Assembly (NCBI GenBank): GCA_964426545.1
Contig: CAYRQP010000011.1
Location: 7,357-71,356, forward strand
Origin: CAYRQP01 sp964426545
GTDB taxonomy: Bacteria; Fermentibacterota; Fermentibacteria; Fermentibacterales; JCC-6
Direction: 5' to 3'
DNA: 64,000 nt
Shown: piece by piece, positions 18,791 through 27,601 of the stretch
How positions within the stretch are numbered: position 1 is the stretch's first letter
Layout: each line of letters opens with the position of its first letter
Translations under genes and position numbers: made by a program
The notes under the pieces: generated by a model
Told to the model about the DNA's origin: nothing
Databases searched by the model: none
What the model saw: the letters and a program-made list of their open reading frames with translations, nothing else

Positions 18791-19180
18791 TTACGGCTCT
18801 ATTATGTCGGATTCCGGAAAAGATCCATTGAAATGCAGTTGCAGGGTAAAACTGTCAGACGGGTGCCAGTTAATATCGAAACCGCCAAGAATAAATCCCG
18901 TGTCTGAGCCGTTGAAATTATAAAGGCGTGAGTACCCGAATTCGACAATTGCGGTTAGGTCCGGATGAAGGTTGAATGTGAGAAGTCCGGTGCCGGTACC
19001 GACAGCAAGAGTTCTGCCGTTTCCTGAAATGAGAGAAAATCCGGCTCTGCCGCCAAACGACGGTGTAAACCAACCGGACGAAGAAGGCTCAACCAGCGAA
19101 AAACCGGAAGGCTCCAGTCCCCCGGAAGCCCAAAGCGGTATAGATACTACAAGAAGAAGAACAGCAATCAATATTTTCAT
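18791..19180 (-). CDS. Small exported protein, possibly outer-membrane beta protein
   Basis: A 129-residue protein with a signal peptide (MKILIAVLLLVVSIPLWASG). The mature part is Gly, Ser and aromatic-rich with alternating hydrophobic residues (LTAIVEFGYSRLYNFNGSD, FDINWHPSDSFTLQLHFNGS), typical of outer-membrane beta strands, but it is too short for a full barrel of 8 strands plus loops. It may be a fragment or a small periplasmic beta protein. It is coupled to the TPR gene downstream (3-base gap) and lies 63 bases after the YbhN-like gene. Confidence 0.7.
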   Translation of the reverse strand: MKILIAVLLLVVSIPLWASGGLEPSGFSLVEPSSSGWFTPSFGGRAGFSLISGNGRTLAVGTGTGLLTFNLHPDLTAIVEFGYSRLYNFNGSDTGFILGGFDINWHPSDSFTLQLHFNGSFPESDIIEP

Positions 19181-19243
19181 AAGACTCCAATCAAGTCAAT
19201 TTTAATATACTACAAATTACCTTTGAAAAAGTTCCAGTATTAA

Positions 19244-20173
19244 CTAATTCAACCTCCGCCTCTTCACCCGCCACAGGAACAGTACACCAAGCAGGACTGC
19301 GAACCAGAGGGTTGCGAAGCGCATTACGAGTGTGATGACGGCTGCGTCTGGTTCGGATAACGAACCTGTACCTATGAGTATAGCTCCTATTGTGATTTCA
19401 GTCAGTCCGAGTCCTCCGGGAATCATAGAGACTGCGCCTGCTATAGTTCCGGCTGAATGAGCAAGAAGTGCAATTCCCACAGCAAGTTCAATTCCGATTG
19501 CCTTGGCAACAAGACAAAGTACCAGGGCTTCAGTGCCCCATGATATGATACCGAGAGGGACCGAAACAAGAAGACCGCGCACATCCAGCAAAGCACCCGT
19601 AGTCTTGTGAAAACTGTAGAGTGATTCCCTCTTCTCTGCAAATTTCTTATACTTGCATAACATCTTGACAAACAGCAAAAATGCTCTTTCCCAAAGCAGC
19701 AGCAGCATAACCGCCGATACAGATACAACACCCAGAATCACTGCTATGAATGCACCTTCGTGCTCGACAAGAAGTAGTGCAAATACTGCAATGAAGATCA
19801 TACTTATCAGGTCGGTGACCCTTTCTGCCACAACTACGGGAGATGTTCTCGAGACAGGTATTTTTCGTTTGTCCTTTAGAAGCGAACACTTGACCAGTTC
19901 TCCGAGCTTACCCGGAGATACAGTCATTGAAAATCCTGCTAAGAATACTTTAAGACTTTCCCAAAAAGGAATGTTAATCTCGATCTTTCGTAGAAAGTAC
20001 TGCCATTTGACAAATCTGAGGAGATAATTCAACATCGAGAGGGATAGGAACAGTGGTACCCAGTGTAGTTTGATTCTACTGAATGCACCTTCCATACTGC
20101 TTATGTCCGAAAACAGGACTATTATCGTGTAGACAGAGATGGCAAGAATGATGACAAGAATTGATTTCTTCAA
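19244..20173 (-). CDS. YbhN/LPG-synthase-TM family membrane protein
   Basis: A 309-residue protein with about eight membrane segments and the features of the lysylphosphatidylglycerol synthase membrane domain family (UPF0104). These include RFVKWQYFLRKIEINIPFWESLKVFLAG near 53-80 (split by short loops), then SPGKLGELVKCSLLKDK with the family's PGKxGE motif at about 91-107, and a final SMIPGGLGLTEITIG segment at about 252-266. The family is linked to lipid flipping or transport and lacks the LPG synthase catalytic domain here. It begins 2 bases after the TPR gene ends, in the operon led by GspE/PBP genes. Confidence 0.88.
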   Translation of the reverse strand: MKKSILVIILAISVYTIIVLFSDISSMEGAFSRIKLHWVPLFLSLSMLNYLLRFVKWQYFLRKIEINIPFWESLKVFLAGFSMTVSPGKLGELVKCSLLKDKRKIPVSRTSPVVVAERVTDLISMIFIAVFALLLVEHEGAFIAVILGVVSVSAVMLLLLWERAFLLFVKMLCKYKKFAEKRESLYSFHKTTGALLDVRGLLVSVPLGIISWGTEALVLCLVAKAIGIELAVGIALLAHSAGTIAGAVSMIPGGLGLTEITIGAILIGTGSLSEPDAAVITLVMRFATLWFAVLLGVLFLWRVKRRRLN

Positions 20174-20175
20174 TA

Positions 20176-20991
20176 TTATTCCGTTACAGACGGGCTGTCT
20201 TTAGATGGAATCAAACAGGTAAGTTCTTCCCGTAATTTTTCCTGCCCAGGAATATCGGATATTATCTTCAGGGCTTTTGATGCAAGTTTGGAACTTTCAT
20301 CATTTTCCCCCTGATTTGCGCATGCCCGGGCTGCGATGCCAAGTGCATTTGCTCTGTTGATATTCAGAATCATGGTACCTGATGGAATAAGTTCATATGC
20401 GATCATTGCCTGAACCCTTGCCTGAATGTAGTCTTTCTTCTTCAAGTAAAGCATTGCAAGATTCATGTGAACTCCGGTTCGTCCTGTCTCTTCTCTTAAG
20501 TCAAGCGCACTCTTTAGCAGTTCTTCCGCTTCATCGAGTTTCTCATTGCTTTGAATGTACATTGCGGCGATATTGATATTCATCGTACCGCTTAGCCGAT
20601 CATCTTTCTTCGCAGCCTTGCGGTAATACTCTTCAGCCAGTTCCCTGTTTCCCCTGCCGCCGGCGATATAGCCGAGTTGAGCAATTGCCATTCCGCTTTT
20701 ATCACCAAGTCTCACCGCTTCTGACACTACCTTCTCCGCTTCGCTGAACTCCCCCGCGCGTATGTGATAGTAAATCAGTGCATTCGTCAATAAGTCTGAA
20801 ACATCCTTCGGGTTCATATTCCTGCGAAGGATCTTCTTCATGCCTTCTATGTTGCCCTCTGCTGCCAGTTTTGCTGACTTCTGAAGTCTCATCTTTTTCC
20901 ATGCTGTAGATTTTATCACCCGCCAGGCAAGGAGAAACAGAAGAACTCCAAAGAATACTAGCAGAGATACTATTATCTGTTCGTTACTCAT
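20176..20991 (-). CDS. Membrane-anchored TPR protein
   Basis: I choose the ATG at 20991, which overlaps the PBP stop by 8 bases, rather than the in-frame ATG 51 bases upstream inside the PBP gene. The 271-residue product begins MSNEQIIVSLLVFFGVLLFL, a single N-terminal anchor, followed by basic residues and about five TPR-like helix pairs (LGYIAGGRGNRELAEEYYRK, LNLAMLYLKKKDYIQARVQA-type segments). The arrangement resembles cytoplasmic-face scaffold proteins. Coupling with a class A PBP suggests a role in envelope growth, but this is inference. Confidence 0.8.
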   Translation of the reverse strand: MSNEQIIVSLLVFFGVLLFLLAWRVIKSTAWKKMRLQKSAKLAAEGNIEGMKKILRRNMNPKDVSDLLTNALIYYHIRAGEFSEAEKVVSEAVRLGDKSGMAIAQLGYIAGGRGNRELAEEYYRKAAKKDDRLSGTMNINIAAMYIQSNEKLDEAEELLKSALDLREETGRTGVHMNLAMLYLKKKDYIQARVQAMIAYELIPSGTMILNINRANALGIAARACANQGENDESSKLASKALKIISDIPGQEKLREELTCLIPSKDSPSVTE

Positions 20992-23224
20992 CGTCTTCGT
21001 CCAAATTGCTTTGTATCCTGTCGTATTCTGAAAAATCAGCAATAGAAGTGTCCGGAAGAACGGTTAAACTCTGATGAAGCGGGTTTGTACAGTATTCCGT
21101 GGGACCGGTATCCTTCCAGAAATACTCCTCCCGGGTATTCTCGGCACATCCGGCTCTGGCAAGTTCTCCGGTTATCGTACATATCACGAATTCCTCAAGA
21201 GTGTTGGGTTCGGGACCTGGAAAAGTAAGAGTTGAATCCAGTTTGTCTTCACTGAATGTTATGCGCATGAATCGGGTCCAGATTGGAAGAGCTATCGAAC
21301 TGCCCGCCTGCCCCCTGTTATTCTGCAGTCTCATTCGGACAATGTGATTGTCATATCCAACCCATACACCGGCAACCAGATCGGGAGTAAACCCGATGAA
21401 CCACGCGTCGGCATAATCACTTGTCGTCCCTGTCTTTCCTCCTGCATACCTTCCGGAATAGGGACCGCCCCAGTACCATCTGCTCCCGACTGCAGTACCT
21501 GCTCTTAGTACAGACTGAAGCATGGAATTTATGAGAAAGGTAGCTGTCTCAGATAAAACTTCTCTGCCCGGATCCGGACTGCTGTTGTCTTCAAGTACAT
21601 TACCGTATCTGTCTTCGACTCTCACTATAGCAATTGCATCTCTTGCCAGACCGCCGGTTGCAAATGGTATATATGCCTGTGTAATCTCAAGCGGATTCAG
21701 CATACAACTACCGAGCGGAAGTGAGTGTACTTCCTGTATTCTGGATTCTATGCCCATTTTCGCTGCCAGGGAGGCTATGGATTCGATCCCGATTTCCTGA
21801 CTGAGCCTGACTGTTGAAACATTATATGACTTGGAGAGCGATGTTCGTAAAATGCCTGACCCGTAGAATTGCTGGGAGTAATTTCGTGGTCTCCATGTGC
21901 CGGGAGCCAAGTCTATGATTACGGGTGTATCGTAAAGCCTGTCTCCGGGAGACCAGCCCTGCTCAAGAGCTGCGGCGTAAACAAATGGTTTAAATGCACT
22001 GCCAGGCTGCCTTCTTGCCTGCACTGCCCTGTTGAACTCGCTGTGTTCGAAACTTCTCCCGCCAACCATGGCTTTTATGTATCCTGTTAAAGGGTCTATC
22101 GCCACTAAGGCTGCCTGAACATAATCCGGTGTGCCTGACATTGTGTCCTGTCCGGCTTCCCAGTAACTCAGGGAACTTTCATACCTGAGCCGGTAACTGT
22201 TATCTTCGAATTCGCCGGTGTCCGGATTCCAGGCATGGTCCTTAAGAGAAAGTACGCTATCGACTGCAAACTCCGCTGCTACCTGAAGGTCAGGGTCAAG
22301 GGTTGTATATACGGTAAGCCCCTGCTCATATACAACATGCCAGCCATATCTGTTAACCAGGTATTGTCTGACGTACTCCGAAAAATAGTTCCATTCAAGT
22401 TCAATCTCAGGCCTGAATATTTCATCAGGCAATGGAGCAGAGTAAGCTTCTTCTGCCTGATCTTCGGTTATGCATCCCTGCGACAACATCATTGAAATTG
22501 CCGTATTTCTCTGGACAAGGCATCGTTCAGGATTCCTGACAGGATTGTAACCGCTTGGATTCTTTACCATTCGAACCAGCATGGCAGACTGGGCAAGCGA
22601 TAGTTCGCATGCGGATATTCCATTGAAATATGTGCGTGCAGCAGCTTCAATACCGTGAGCTCCCGACCCGAAATATATCTGGTTCAGGTACATTTCGAAT
22701 ATTTCGTCTTTCTCGAATTGTTTCTCGATCTCCATCGCGATGAATGCTTCCTGGATTTTCCGCTGGATAGTCTGGTCTGCCGTCAGAAAGAGATTTCGGC
22801 TCAACTGCTGTGTAATAGTGCTGGCACCCTGCCTTGCTCCTGTGGTCAGGTTTACCCAGACAGCCCGGAGTATCCCTCTAATGCTGATACCATTGTGCCG
22901 ATAAAATGACTGGTCTTCGGTTGCGATAAACCCTTCCTTCACCCAGGGAGATACTTCGTCAAGTGTTACGGGATACCGGTTTTCGACACATGCCGTTGCA
23001 ATCAGATTGCCGTCGATGTCGAATATCTGCGTAACTGCTACCGGCTCATGTCCCCGCAATCCTGCAACAAGAAGATTCGAGCGTGCTTCTGAAAATGCAC
23101 TGCTGCAATCAGCATATGTACGGTAGGCAAACCCGACACCCAGAGCAAACATCAGAATTGAAAAAAGCCCCATCCAGTAGAGGATACCCTTAAGTGCTTT
23201 CTCATAGTCTATGTTAAAACTCAC
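20984..23224 (-). CDS. mrcA: Class A penicillin-binding protein (PBP1A type)
   Basis: A 746-residue bifunctional peptidoglycan synthase with an N-terminal membrane anchor (about 14-35). The glycosyltransferase domain has its five motifs in place, including catalytic E103 in ATEDQSFYRHNG, GASTITQQLSRNLFL and EMYLNQIYFGSGAHGIEAAA. The transpeptidase domain has the SxxK serine in RQPGSAFKPFVYAAA, the SxN-like SKSYNVS and the KTGT box in GGKTGTTSDYADAWF. It polymerises glycan strands and crosslinks stem peptides in the periplasm. The gene overlaps a lipoprotein gene upstream (4 bases) and a TPR gene downstream (8 bases). Confidence 0.95.
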   Translation of the reverse strand: MSFNIDYEKALKGILYWMGLFSILMFALGVGFAYRTYADCSSAFSEARSNLLVAGLRGHEPVAVTQIFDIDGNLIATACVENRYPVTLDEVSPWVKEGFIATEDQSFYRHNGISIRGILRAVWVNLTTGARQGASTITQQLSRNLFLTADQTIQRKIQEAFIAMEIEKQFEKDEIFEMYLNQIYFGSGAHGIEAAARTYFNGISACELSLAQSAMLVRMVKNPSGYNPVRNPERCLVQRNTAISMMLSQGCITEDQAEEAYSAPLPDEIFRPEIELEWNYFSEYVRQYLVNRYGWHVVYEQGLTVYTTLDPDLQVAAEFAVDSVLSLKDHAWNPDTGEFEDNSYRLRYESSLSYWEAGQDTMSGTPDYVQAALVAIDPLTGYIKAMVGGRSFEHSEFNRAVQARRQPGSAFKPFVYAAALEQGWSPGDRLYDTPVIIDLAPGTWRPRNYSQQFYGSGILRTSLSKSYNVSTVRLSQEIGIESIASLAAKMGIESRIQEVHSLPLGSCMLNPLEITQAYIPFATGGLARDAIAIVRVEDRYGNVLEDNSSPDPGREVLSETATFLINSMLQSVLRAGTAVGSRWYWGGPYSGRYAGGKTGTTSDYADAWFIGFTPDLVAGVWVGYDNHIVRMRLQNNRGQAGSSIALPIWTRFMRITFSEDKLDSTLTFPGPEPNTLEEFVICTITGELARAGCAENTREEYFWKDTGPTEYCTNPLHQSLTVLPDTSIADFSEYDRIQSNLDEDDE

Positions 23225-24594
23225 TGTATTTCCTCAATGCTTGACTGCAGACGGAATCGTCTGAATAGTGGGGAATCATGTCCCGTATAACTTAAAGTGT
23301 ATTCATATTCTCCGCCGTTGCCGATAAAGTAAACATCCCGCATCCCCCTTGAAGTAGTAGAACGGGAAACGAACTCAGTATGATAATCGCTTTCATAGTT
23401 CTCGAATGTCCGCCAGACTAATCTGTATCCGTTCGGTTCCCCCTGAAAGAGAAAAAGATTCCCAGCCCAGTATATGATCTTTTCCGGGTCCATATCACCA
23501 TTCATTTCGACAGAGAGAGCTCTCCAGATTGGTATTCCCAGGTCATTTTCAAGTGTCTGCTCAACCTGATGTGGGTCAAGGTCGATGACTACCTGCGGAA
23601 GCGGTTCGGCATTCCTCGTTGTAAGAACAACCAGGTATGTGACGGAAAGGGAATCATCGGCTTCTACAATCTCACTAATGGCATAGAAGAAACTTCTGAA
23701 GCCACGAAGCCTATCCATATCTGAGAGAATGTCAGGTTCTTCCCAAATGCCGTTTGCATTTAGACTCTGCATGGACTCATGCCTGCGGTAAAGAATGGAC
23801 TTATTCAGATACATCATTTCACTTATCACATTAGCGAGAGGAATAAGGGAAGCGGGCCAAACATCTACTACCGCTTTTATCCTGTTGGTGATTATCTGGT
23901 ACTTTCCACCCCTTCTTATGTTCGAATTGGCAAGTTTTTCATAAGCTTCCGGAGTAATGTCCAATATGTAATTCCGAAAATCCGAACCTGCTGCAACCGC
24001 AGAGTTCAATGATTCATAACTAATTATGGAGTCAACACTGCAGTCATCGAGCAGCATCCTCATTACTCTGAATTCTCTACACACATCCGGATTCATCAGC
24101 ACCTCTTCAGCCATCTGTTCAATCGTTGCCGGGCTGACTATAACATCGGGGACTTCAACTGCAAATCCTTCTATTTTCCATTCGTCTCCGCAGAGCAGAA
24201 GTTCGATTCGAACCACGGGTGGTCTCTCCATCCGGGATATCGTACAGTAGTAGGAAGTTCTGTATCCGTCTGAATACTGTATCGGTTCTGTCAGCCTTCC
24301 TGTGGCATCGAAAGCTCGCCATCGGCCGAATATCTCCCGGGGAGAGAGACTGTCAGTCTGAAGGGTATCGAGAAATGCCGGAGTAAGGTATGTATAGCAG
24401 GCAGGATCATTCATCCCCAGTTTATTCGAGAATTCCAGGATTATGTCCAATGGTGCAGCAGGAAGCACAACCACAGAATCCGGTTCGGGTTGCTGTTGCT
24501 GAGATACAGTTTCATCCGTTTCGGGTGCAGTGTCACATGAGATGACAATCAACAGTGAAAGAATAAGTAAAAGGATGTTGAATCTGTTCATCAA
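23221..24594 (-). CDS. Hypothetical lipoprotein between pilB-like and PBP genes
   Basis: A 457-residue protein with a lipoprotein signal: MMNRFNILLLILSLLIVISC, lipobox VISC with C20, then an acidic and Gln-rich linker. The mature part is mixed alpha/beta; an NTF2-like region may be present at about 48-150 (LDIILEFSNKLGMNDPACYT, TSYYCTISRMERPPVVRIEL), but I cannot confirm it. The ATG overlaps the gspE/pilB stop and the stop overlaps the PBP start, both by 4 bases, so the three are strictly co-translated. It could be an accessory factor for the PBP or the pilus, by position only. Confidence 0.8.
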   Translation of the reverse strand: MMNRFNILLLILSLLIVISCDTAPETDETVSQQQQPEPDSVVVLPAAPLDIILEFSNKLGMNDPACYTYLTPAFLDTLQTDSLSPREIFGRWRAFDATGRLTEPIQYSDGYRTSYYCTISRMERPPVVRIELLLCGDEWKIEGFAVEVPDVIVSPATIEQMAEEVLMNPDVCREFRVMRMLLDDCSVDSIISYESLNSAVAAGSDFRNYILDITPEAYEKLANSNIRRGGKYQIITNRIKAVVDVWPASLIPLANVISEMMYLNKSILYRRHESMQSLNANGIWEEPDILSDMDRLRGFRSFFYAISEIVEADDSLSVTYLVVLTTRNAEPLPQVVIDLDPHQVEQTLENDLGIPIWRALSVEMNGDMDPEKIIYWAGNLFLFQGEPNGYRLVWRTFENYESDYHTEFVSRSTTSRGMRDVYFIGNGGEYEYTLSYTGHDSPLFRRFRLQSSIEEIQ

Positions 24595-26309
24595 TCGACA
24601 CCGATTGTAATTTTCATCATCTCTTCGGGGGTGGTTATACCTGCCAGCACCTTACGTACTGCCGATTGTCTGAGTGTTACCATACCTTCGCTTACTGCGA
24701 TTTTTCTTATCCTGTCTATCTGAAGATTTCCCGTGAAAGCAGTCCTTATCATCTCGCTTACCGGGAGAACTTCGAATATTCCGGTTCGTCCTTTGTAGCC
24801 GGTTCCTCTGCACTTTCTGCAGCCAACCCCGCGCTTGAATCTGTATTCATCATCTTCGGGCAGCCCGATACTTCGAAGTACGGACGGAAGGGGTGTGTAT
24901 TCCTCACTACAGTTTTCACAGGTTTTCCTTACGAGTCTCTGGGCAACGATTGCACACAATGTGGATGCAAGGAGATAAGGTTCCACACCCATATCGATAA
25001 GTCTGACTGCTGTAGATGCAGAATCGTTCGTATGAACCGTGCTGAAAACAAGATGACCTGTCAATGCAGATCTCATGGCACTTCTTGCAGTTTCCTTGTC
25101 CCTTATCTCACCTATCATTATTATGTCGGGGTCCTGCCGCAGGATATACTTCAGTGCAGTCACGAAAGTAAGGTCGACAGCCGGGCGTACCTCGATCTGG
25201 TTGAACTCATCTGTCACGAACTCAATAGGGTTTTCGATTGTCGTAATGTTTTTTTCCTTTGTGGCAAGAGATGTGAGAGAAGAGTACAGAGTTGTTGTCT
25301 TACCGCTTCCTGTCGGTCCTGTGACCAGAATGAGACCGTTTGGTCTGTGTATGGCCTCTTCGTACCTTCCCCTATCCGTATCATTGAATCCGAGCAGGGA
25401 GATGTCCTGCATAAGCATTGACGGGTCCAGTATACGCATTACCATTTTTTCCCCGAAGGCAACAGGGACAGTCGATGACCTGATTTCAACAGGTTTCCCC
25501 TCAAAGGAAGTTCTTATCCTTCCGTCCTGCGGTCTTCTCTTCTCGGCAATATTCAGCCCGGAAATCATTTTCATCCTCGACATAATGGGAGGATGCAATT
25601 TTTTTGGAACACTGTAGACGTCGTGCAGGACTCCGTCGATGCGAAGCCGGACTGTTGAAACTTCTCTGTGCGGTTCAATGTGAATATCGCTTGCACCTTC
25701 TTCGAAGGCGTATTGAAGGAGATGATTCACGGCATTTACGACAGGTCTGTCTGTCGCTTCTAACTTCTTCGATGTTTCGCTGGAAACGTACTGTTCAAGA
25801 TTTCCAATATCAACTTTGTCATCGCCATCTATCTCTTTAACTGCAGCTTCAATCGAACTGTGCAGTCCGTAAAATTGTCGAATTATCCTCGCAATTTCAG
25901 ATGGGCGGCTGACATAGAGTTCGAGGTCTTTCCCAAGCATGTGTGTAAGATTGTCGAGCAAACCCGGATTGGTCAGATTACATGTAGCCACACTGATAGA
26001 ATCCACAGTTTCATCGAACACGACAATCTGATTTTTCTGAGCGAATGCTCCCGGTAGAAGATTGGTCACCACCAGGTAGTCGAGCTCAAGCGGGTCTAAA
26101 ACCTTATACGGAAGTCCGGTCAATTCAGCAAGATACTTGTAGAGTTCTTCTTCTGAAGTGAGTCCTTTCGATACCAGTATCTGAAGCATGTTCTCGTCAT
26201 TAACTTCGTCTGTTCTCGATAGTCGGTCATATCCATTATCCGTAAGTATATTTTCTCTCAGAAGTCTGTCCGGCAATTCGCTGAAGTCAATCTTGGGTAT
26301 GGCTTTCAT
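24591..26309 (-). CDS. pilB: Type II secretion / type IV pilus assembly ATPase (GspE/PilB)
   Basis: A 572-residue hexameric secretion ATPase. The N-terminal MshEN/GspE_N domain covers about 1-150. Walker A is GPTGSGKTTTL at 331-341, followed by the Asp and His boxes (ITTIENPIEF, IMIGEIRDKETA, GHLVFSTVHTNDS). The C-terminal Cys4 zinc site is formed by CENC and CRKCRGTG, as in GspE and PilB rather than in PilT. It powers pilin or pseudopilin assembly at the inner membrane. No gspF, gspG or pilin gene is adjacent, so the rest of the machine is encoded elsewhere. It overlaps the phosphorylase gene upstream by 4 bases. Confidence 0.93.
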   Translation of the reverse strand: MKAIPKIDFSELPDRLLRENILTDNGYDRLSRTDEVNDENMLQILVSKGLTSEEELYKYLAELTGLPYKVLDPLELDYLVVTNLLPGAFAQKNQIVVFDETVDSISVATCNLTNPGLLDNLTHMLGKDLELYVSRPSEIARIIRQFYGLHSSIEAAVKEIDGDDKVDIGNLEQYVSSETSKKLEATDRPVVNAVNHLLQYAFEEGASDIHIEPHREVSTVRLRIDGVLHDVYSVPKKLHPPIMSRMKMISGLNIAEKRRPQDGRIRTSFEGKPVEIRSSTVPVAFGEKMVMRILDPSMLMQDISLLGFNDTDRGRYEEAIHRPNGLILVTGPTGSGKTTTLYSSLTSLATKEKNITTIENPIEFVTDEFNQIEVRPAVDLTFVTALKYILRQDPDIIMIGEIRDKETARSAMRSALTGHLVFSTVHTNDSASTAVRLIDMGVEPYLLASTLCAIVAQRLVRKTCENCSEEYTPLPSVLRSIGLPEDDEYRFKRGVGCRKCRGTGYKGRTGIFEVLPVSEMIRTAFTGNLQIDRIRKIAVSEGMVTLRQSAVRKVLAGITTPEEMMKITIGVD

Positions 26310-27589
26310 ATTATCTCCAATATCCGATGCGGAACCGGTTCATCCCAGACACACGATGCAACCAACTCATCATTCACTGACGCTGCACTCTCTTCATCTG
26401 AAGCATATATCCATCCTATAGTAGTTCCGGCATTGACTGAGGTTCCATTCTCAACAGCCTGTTCCCATCCAGCCGCCGGATCGATCACATCTTCGACCCT
26501 GTATCTGCCCCCGCCCAACTTCCTGACAGATTCACCCAATGTCAGTGCGGCGATTCCGGTCCAGACTCCGGACCTGTCAACTTTTATCTCCCATTTTACA
26601 GGAGCATCCGGAAGTTTTTCGAAAGCATCCAGATCCCCTTCCTGGGCTGCTACTACATCGCAGAATTTGTCGAATGCTGATCCGTCATCAAGAAGTCTTT
26701 CGCATTTTGACATTATAGATGCTTCATCAACCTGAGTGTCTTCAGCCAATATAATCATCCGTACTGCAAGTTTCAACGTAAGCAGGCGTATGTCTTCCGG
26801 ACCCCCACCCTTAAGAACATCTATGCATTCCTGTATTTCCAGTGCATTCCCGGTTTTCCTGCCAAGCGGGTAATTCATATCAGTTAGAATGTACTCACTC
26901 CGAACTCCGGCCGCGTCGGTAATCACTTTCATTGTCTCTGCAAGTTTCCGGCCTTCATGAATGTTCTTTGCAAAAGCTCCGGAACCGACTTTTATATCGA
27001 AAACAAGTGCATCGGTATTCTCTGCGAGTTTCTTGCTGAGAATGCTGGCACAGATCAAGGGAATCGACGATACTGTCGCTGTTGCATCGCGAAGTGAGTA
27101 CAGCACTTTGTCAGCGGGAGCAATTTCACCTGTCTGGCCGCACATGGAATACCCTATAGTCTCCACCATTCCCCTGAAACGATCCAGGTCAAGCCTCACA
27201 TTCATTCCGGGAATCGACTCGAGTTTGTCCAGAGTTCCGCCCGTATGACCCAGACTTCTTCCGCTTATCATGGGAACGCGCAACCCGGCTGCTGCCACAA
27301 GTGGGGCAAGCACTATGGATATTTTGTCACCAACTCCGCCGGTGCTGTGTTTATCTGCAATACCGCTTCCATGCTTCCACTCCAGAACTTTGCCGCTGTC
27401 ACGCATGGCAAGTGTTAGCACAGCCAGAGAGTCTTTGCTCAGACCACGCAGGTAGACAGCCATCAACCATGCAGATGCCTGATAATCAGGGATTGTATTC
27501 GATGCTATTCCGGTGATAAAAGATTGAATATCCCCAGCAGGTATTTCCCTTCCATCACGCGTGGCAGCTATCAGGTCAGTTGCACGCAT
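26306..27589 (-). CDS. deoA: Pyrimidine-nucleoside / thymidine phosphorylase
   Basis: A 427-residue enzyme of the thymidine/pyrimidine phosphorylase family, which splits pyrimidine nucleosides with phosphate to free base and (deoxy)ribose 1-phosphate. KHSTGGVGDK lies at about 80-89 and the family signature SGRSLGHTGGTLDKLE at about 108-123. The C-terminal PYNP domain (about 340-415) has GGGRYRVEDVIDPAAGW. The length is typical. Whether it prefers thymidine (DeoA) or both uridine and thymidine (Pdp) cannot be told here. The gene lies 12 bases after the pentapeptide-repeat gene and overlaps pilB by 4 bases, close to the de novo pyrimidine operon. Confidence 0.93.
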   Translation of the reverse strand: MRATDLIAATRDGREIPAGDIQSFITGIASNTIPDYQASAWLMAVYLRGLSKDSLAVLTLAMRDSGKVLEWKHGSGIADKHSTGGVGDKISIVLAPLVAAAGLRVPMISGRSLGHTGGTLDKLESIPGMNVRLDLDRFRGMVETIGYSMCGQTGEIAPADKVLYSLRDATATVSSIPLICASILSKKLAENTDALVFDIKVGSGAFAKNIHEGRKLAETMKVITDAAGVRSEYILTDMNYPLGRKTGNALEIQECIDVLKGGGPEDIRLLTLKLAVRMIILAEDTQVDEASIMSKCERLLDDGSAFDKFCDVVAAQEGDLDAFEKLPDAPVKWEIKVDRSGVWTGIAALTLGESVRKLGGGRYRVEDVIDPAAGWEQAVENGTSVNAGTTIGWIYASDEESAASVNDELVASCVWDEPVPHRILEII

Positions 27590-27601
27590 GGGAATTTATC
27601 T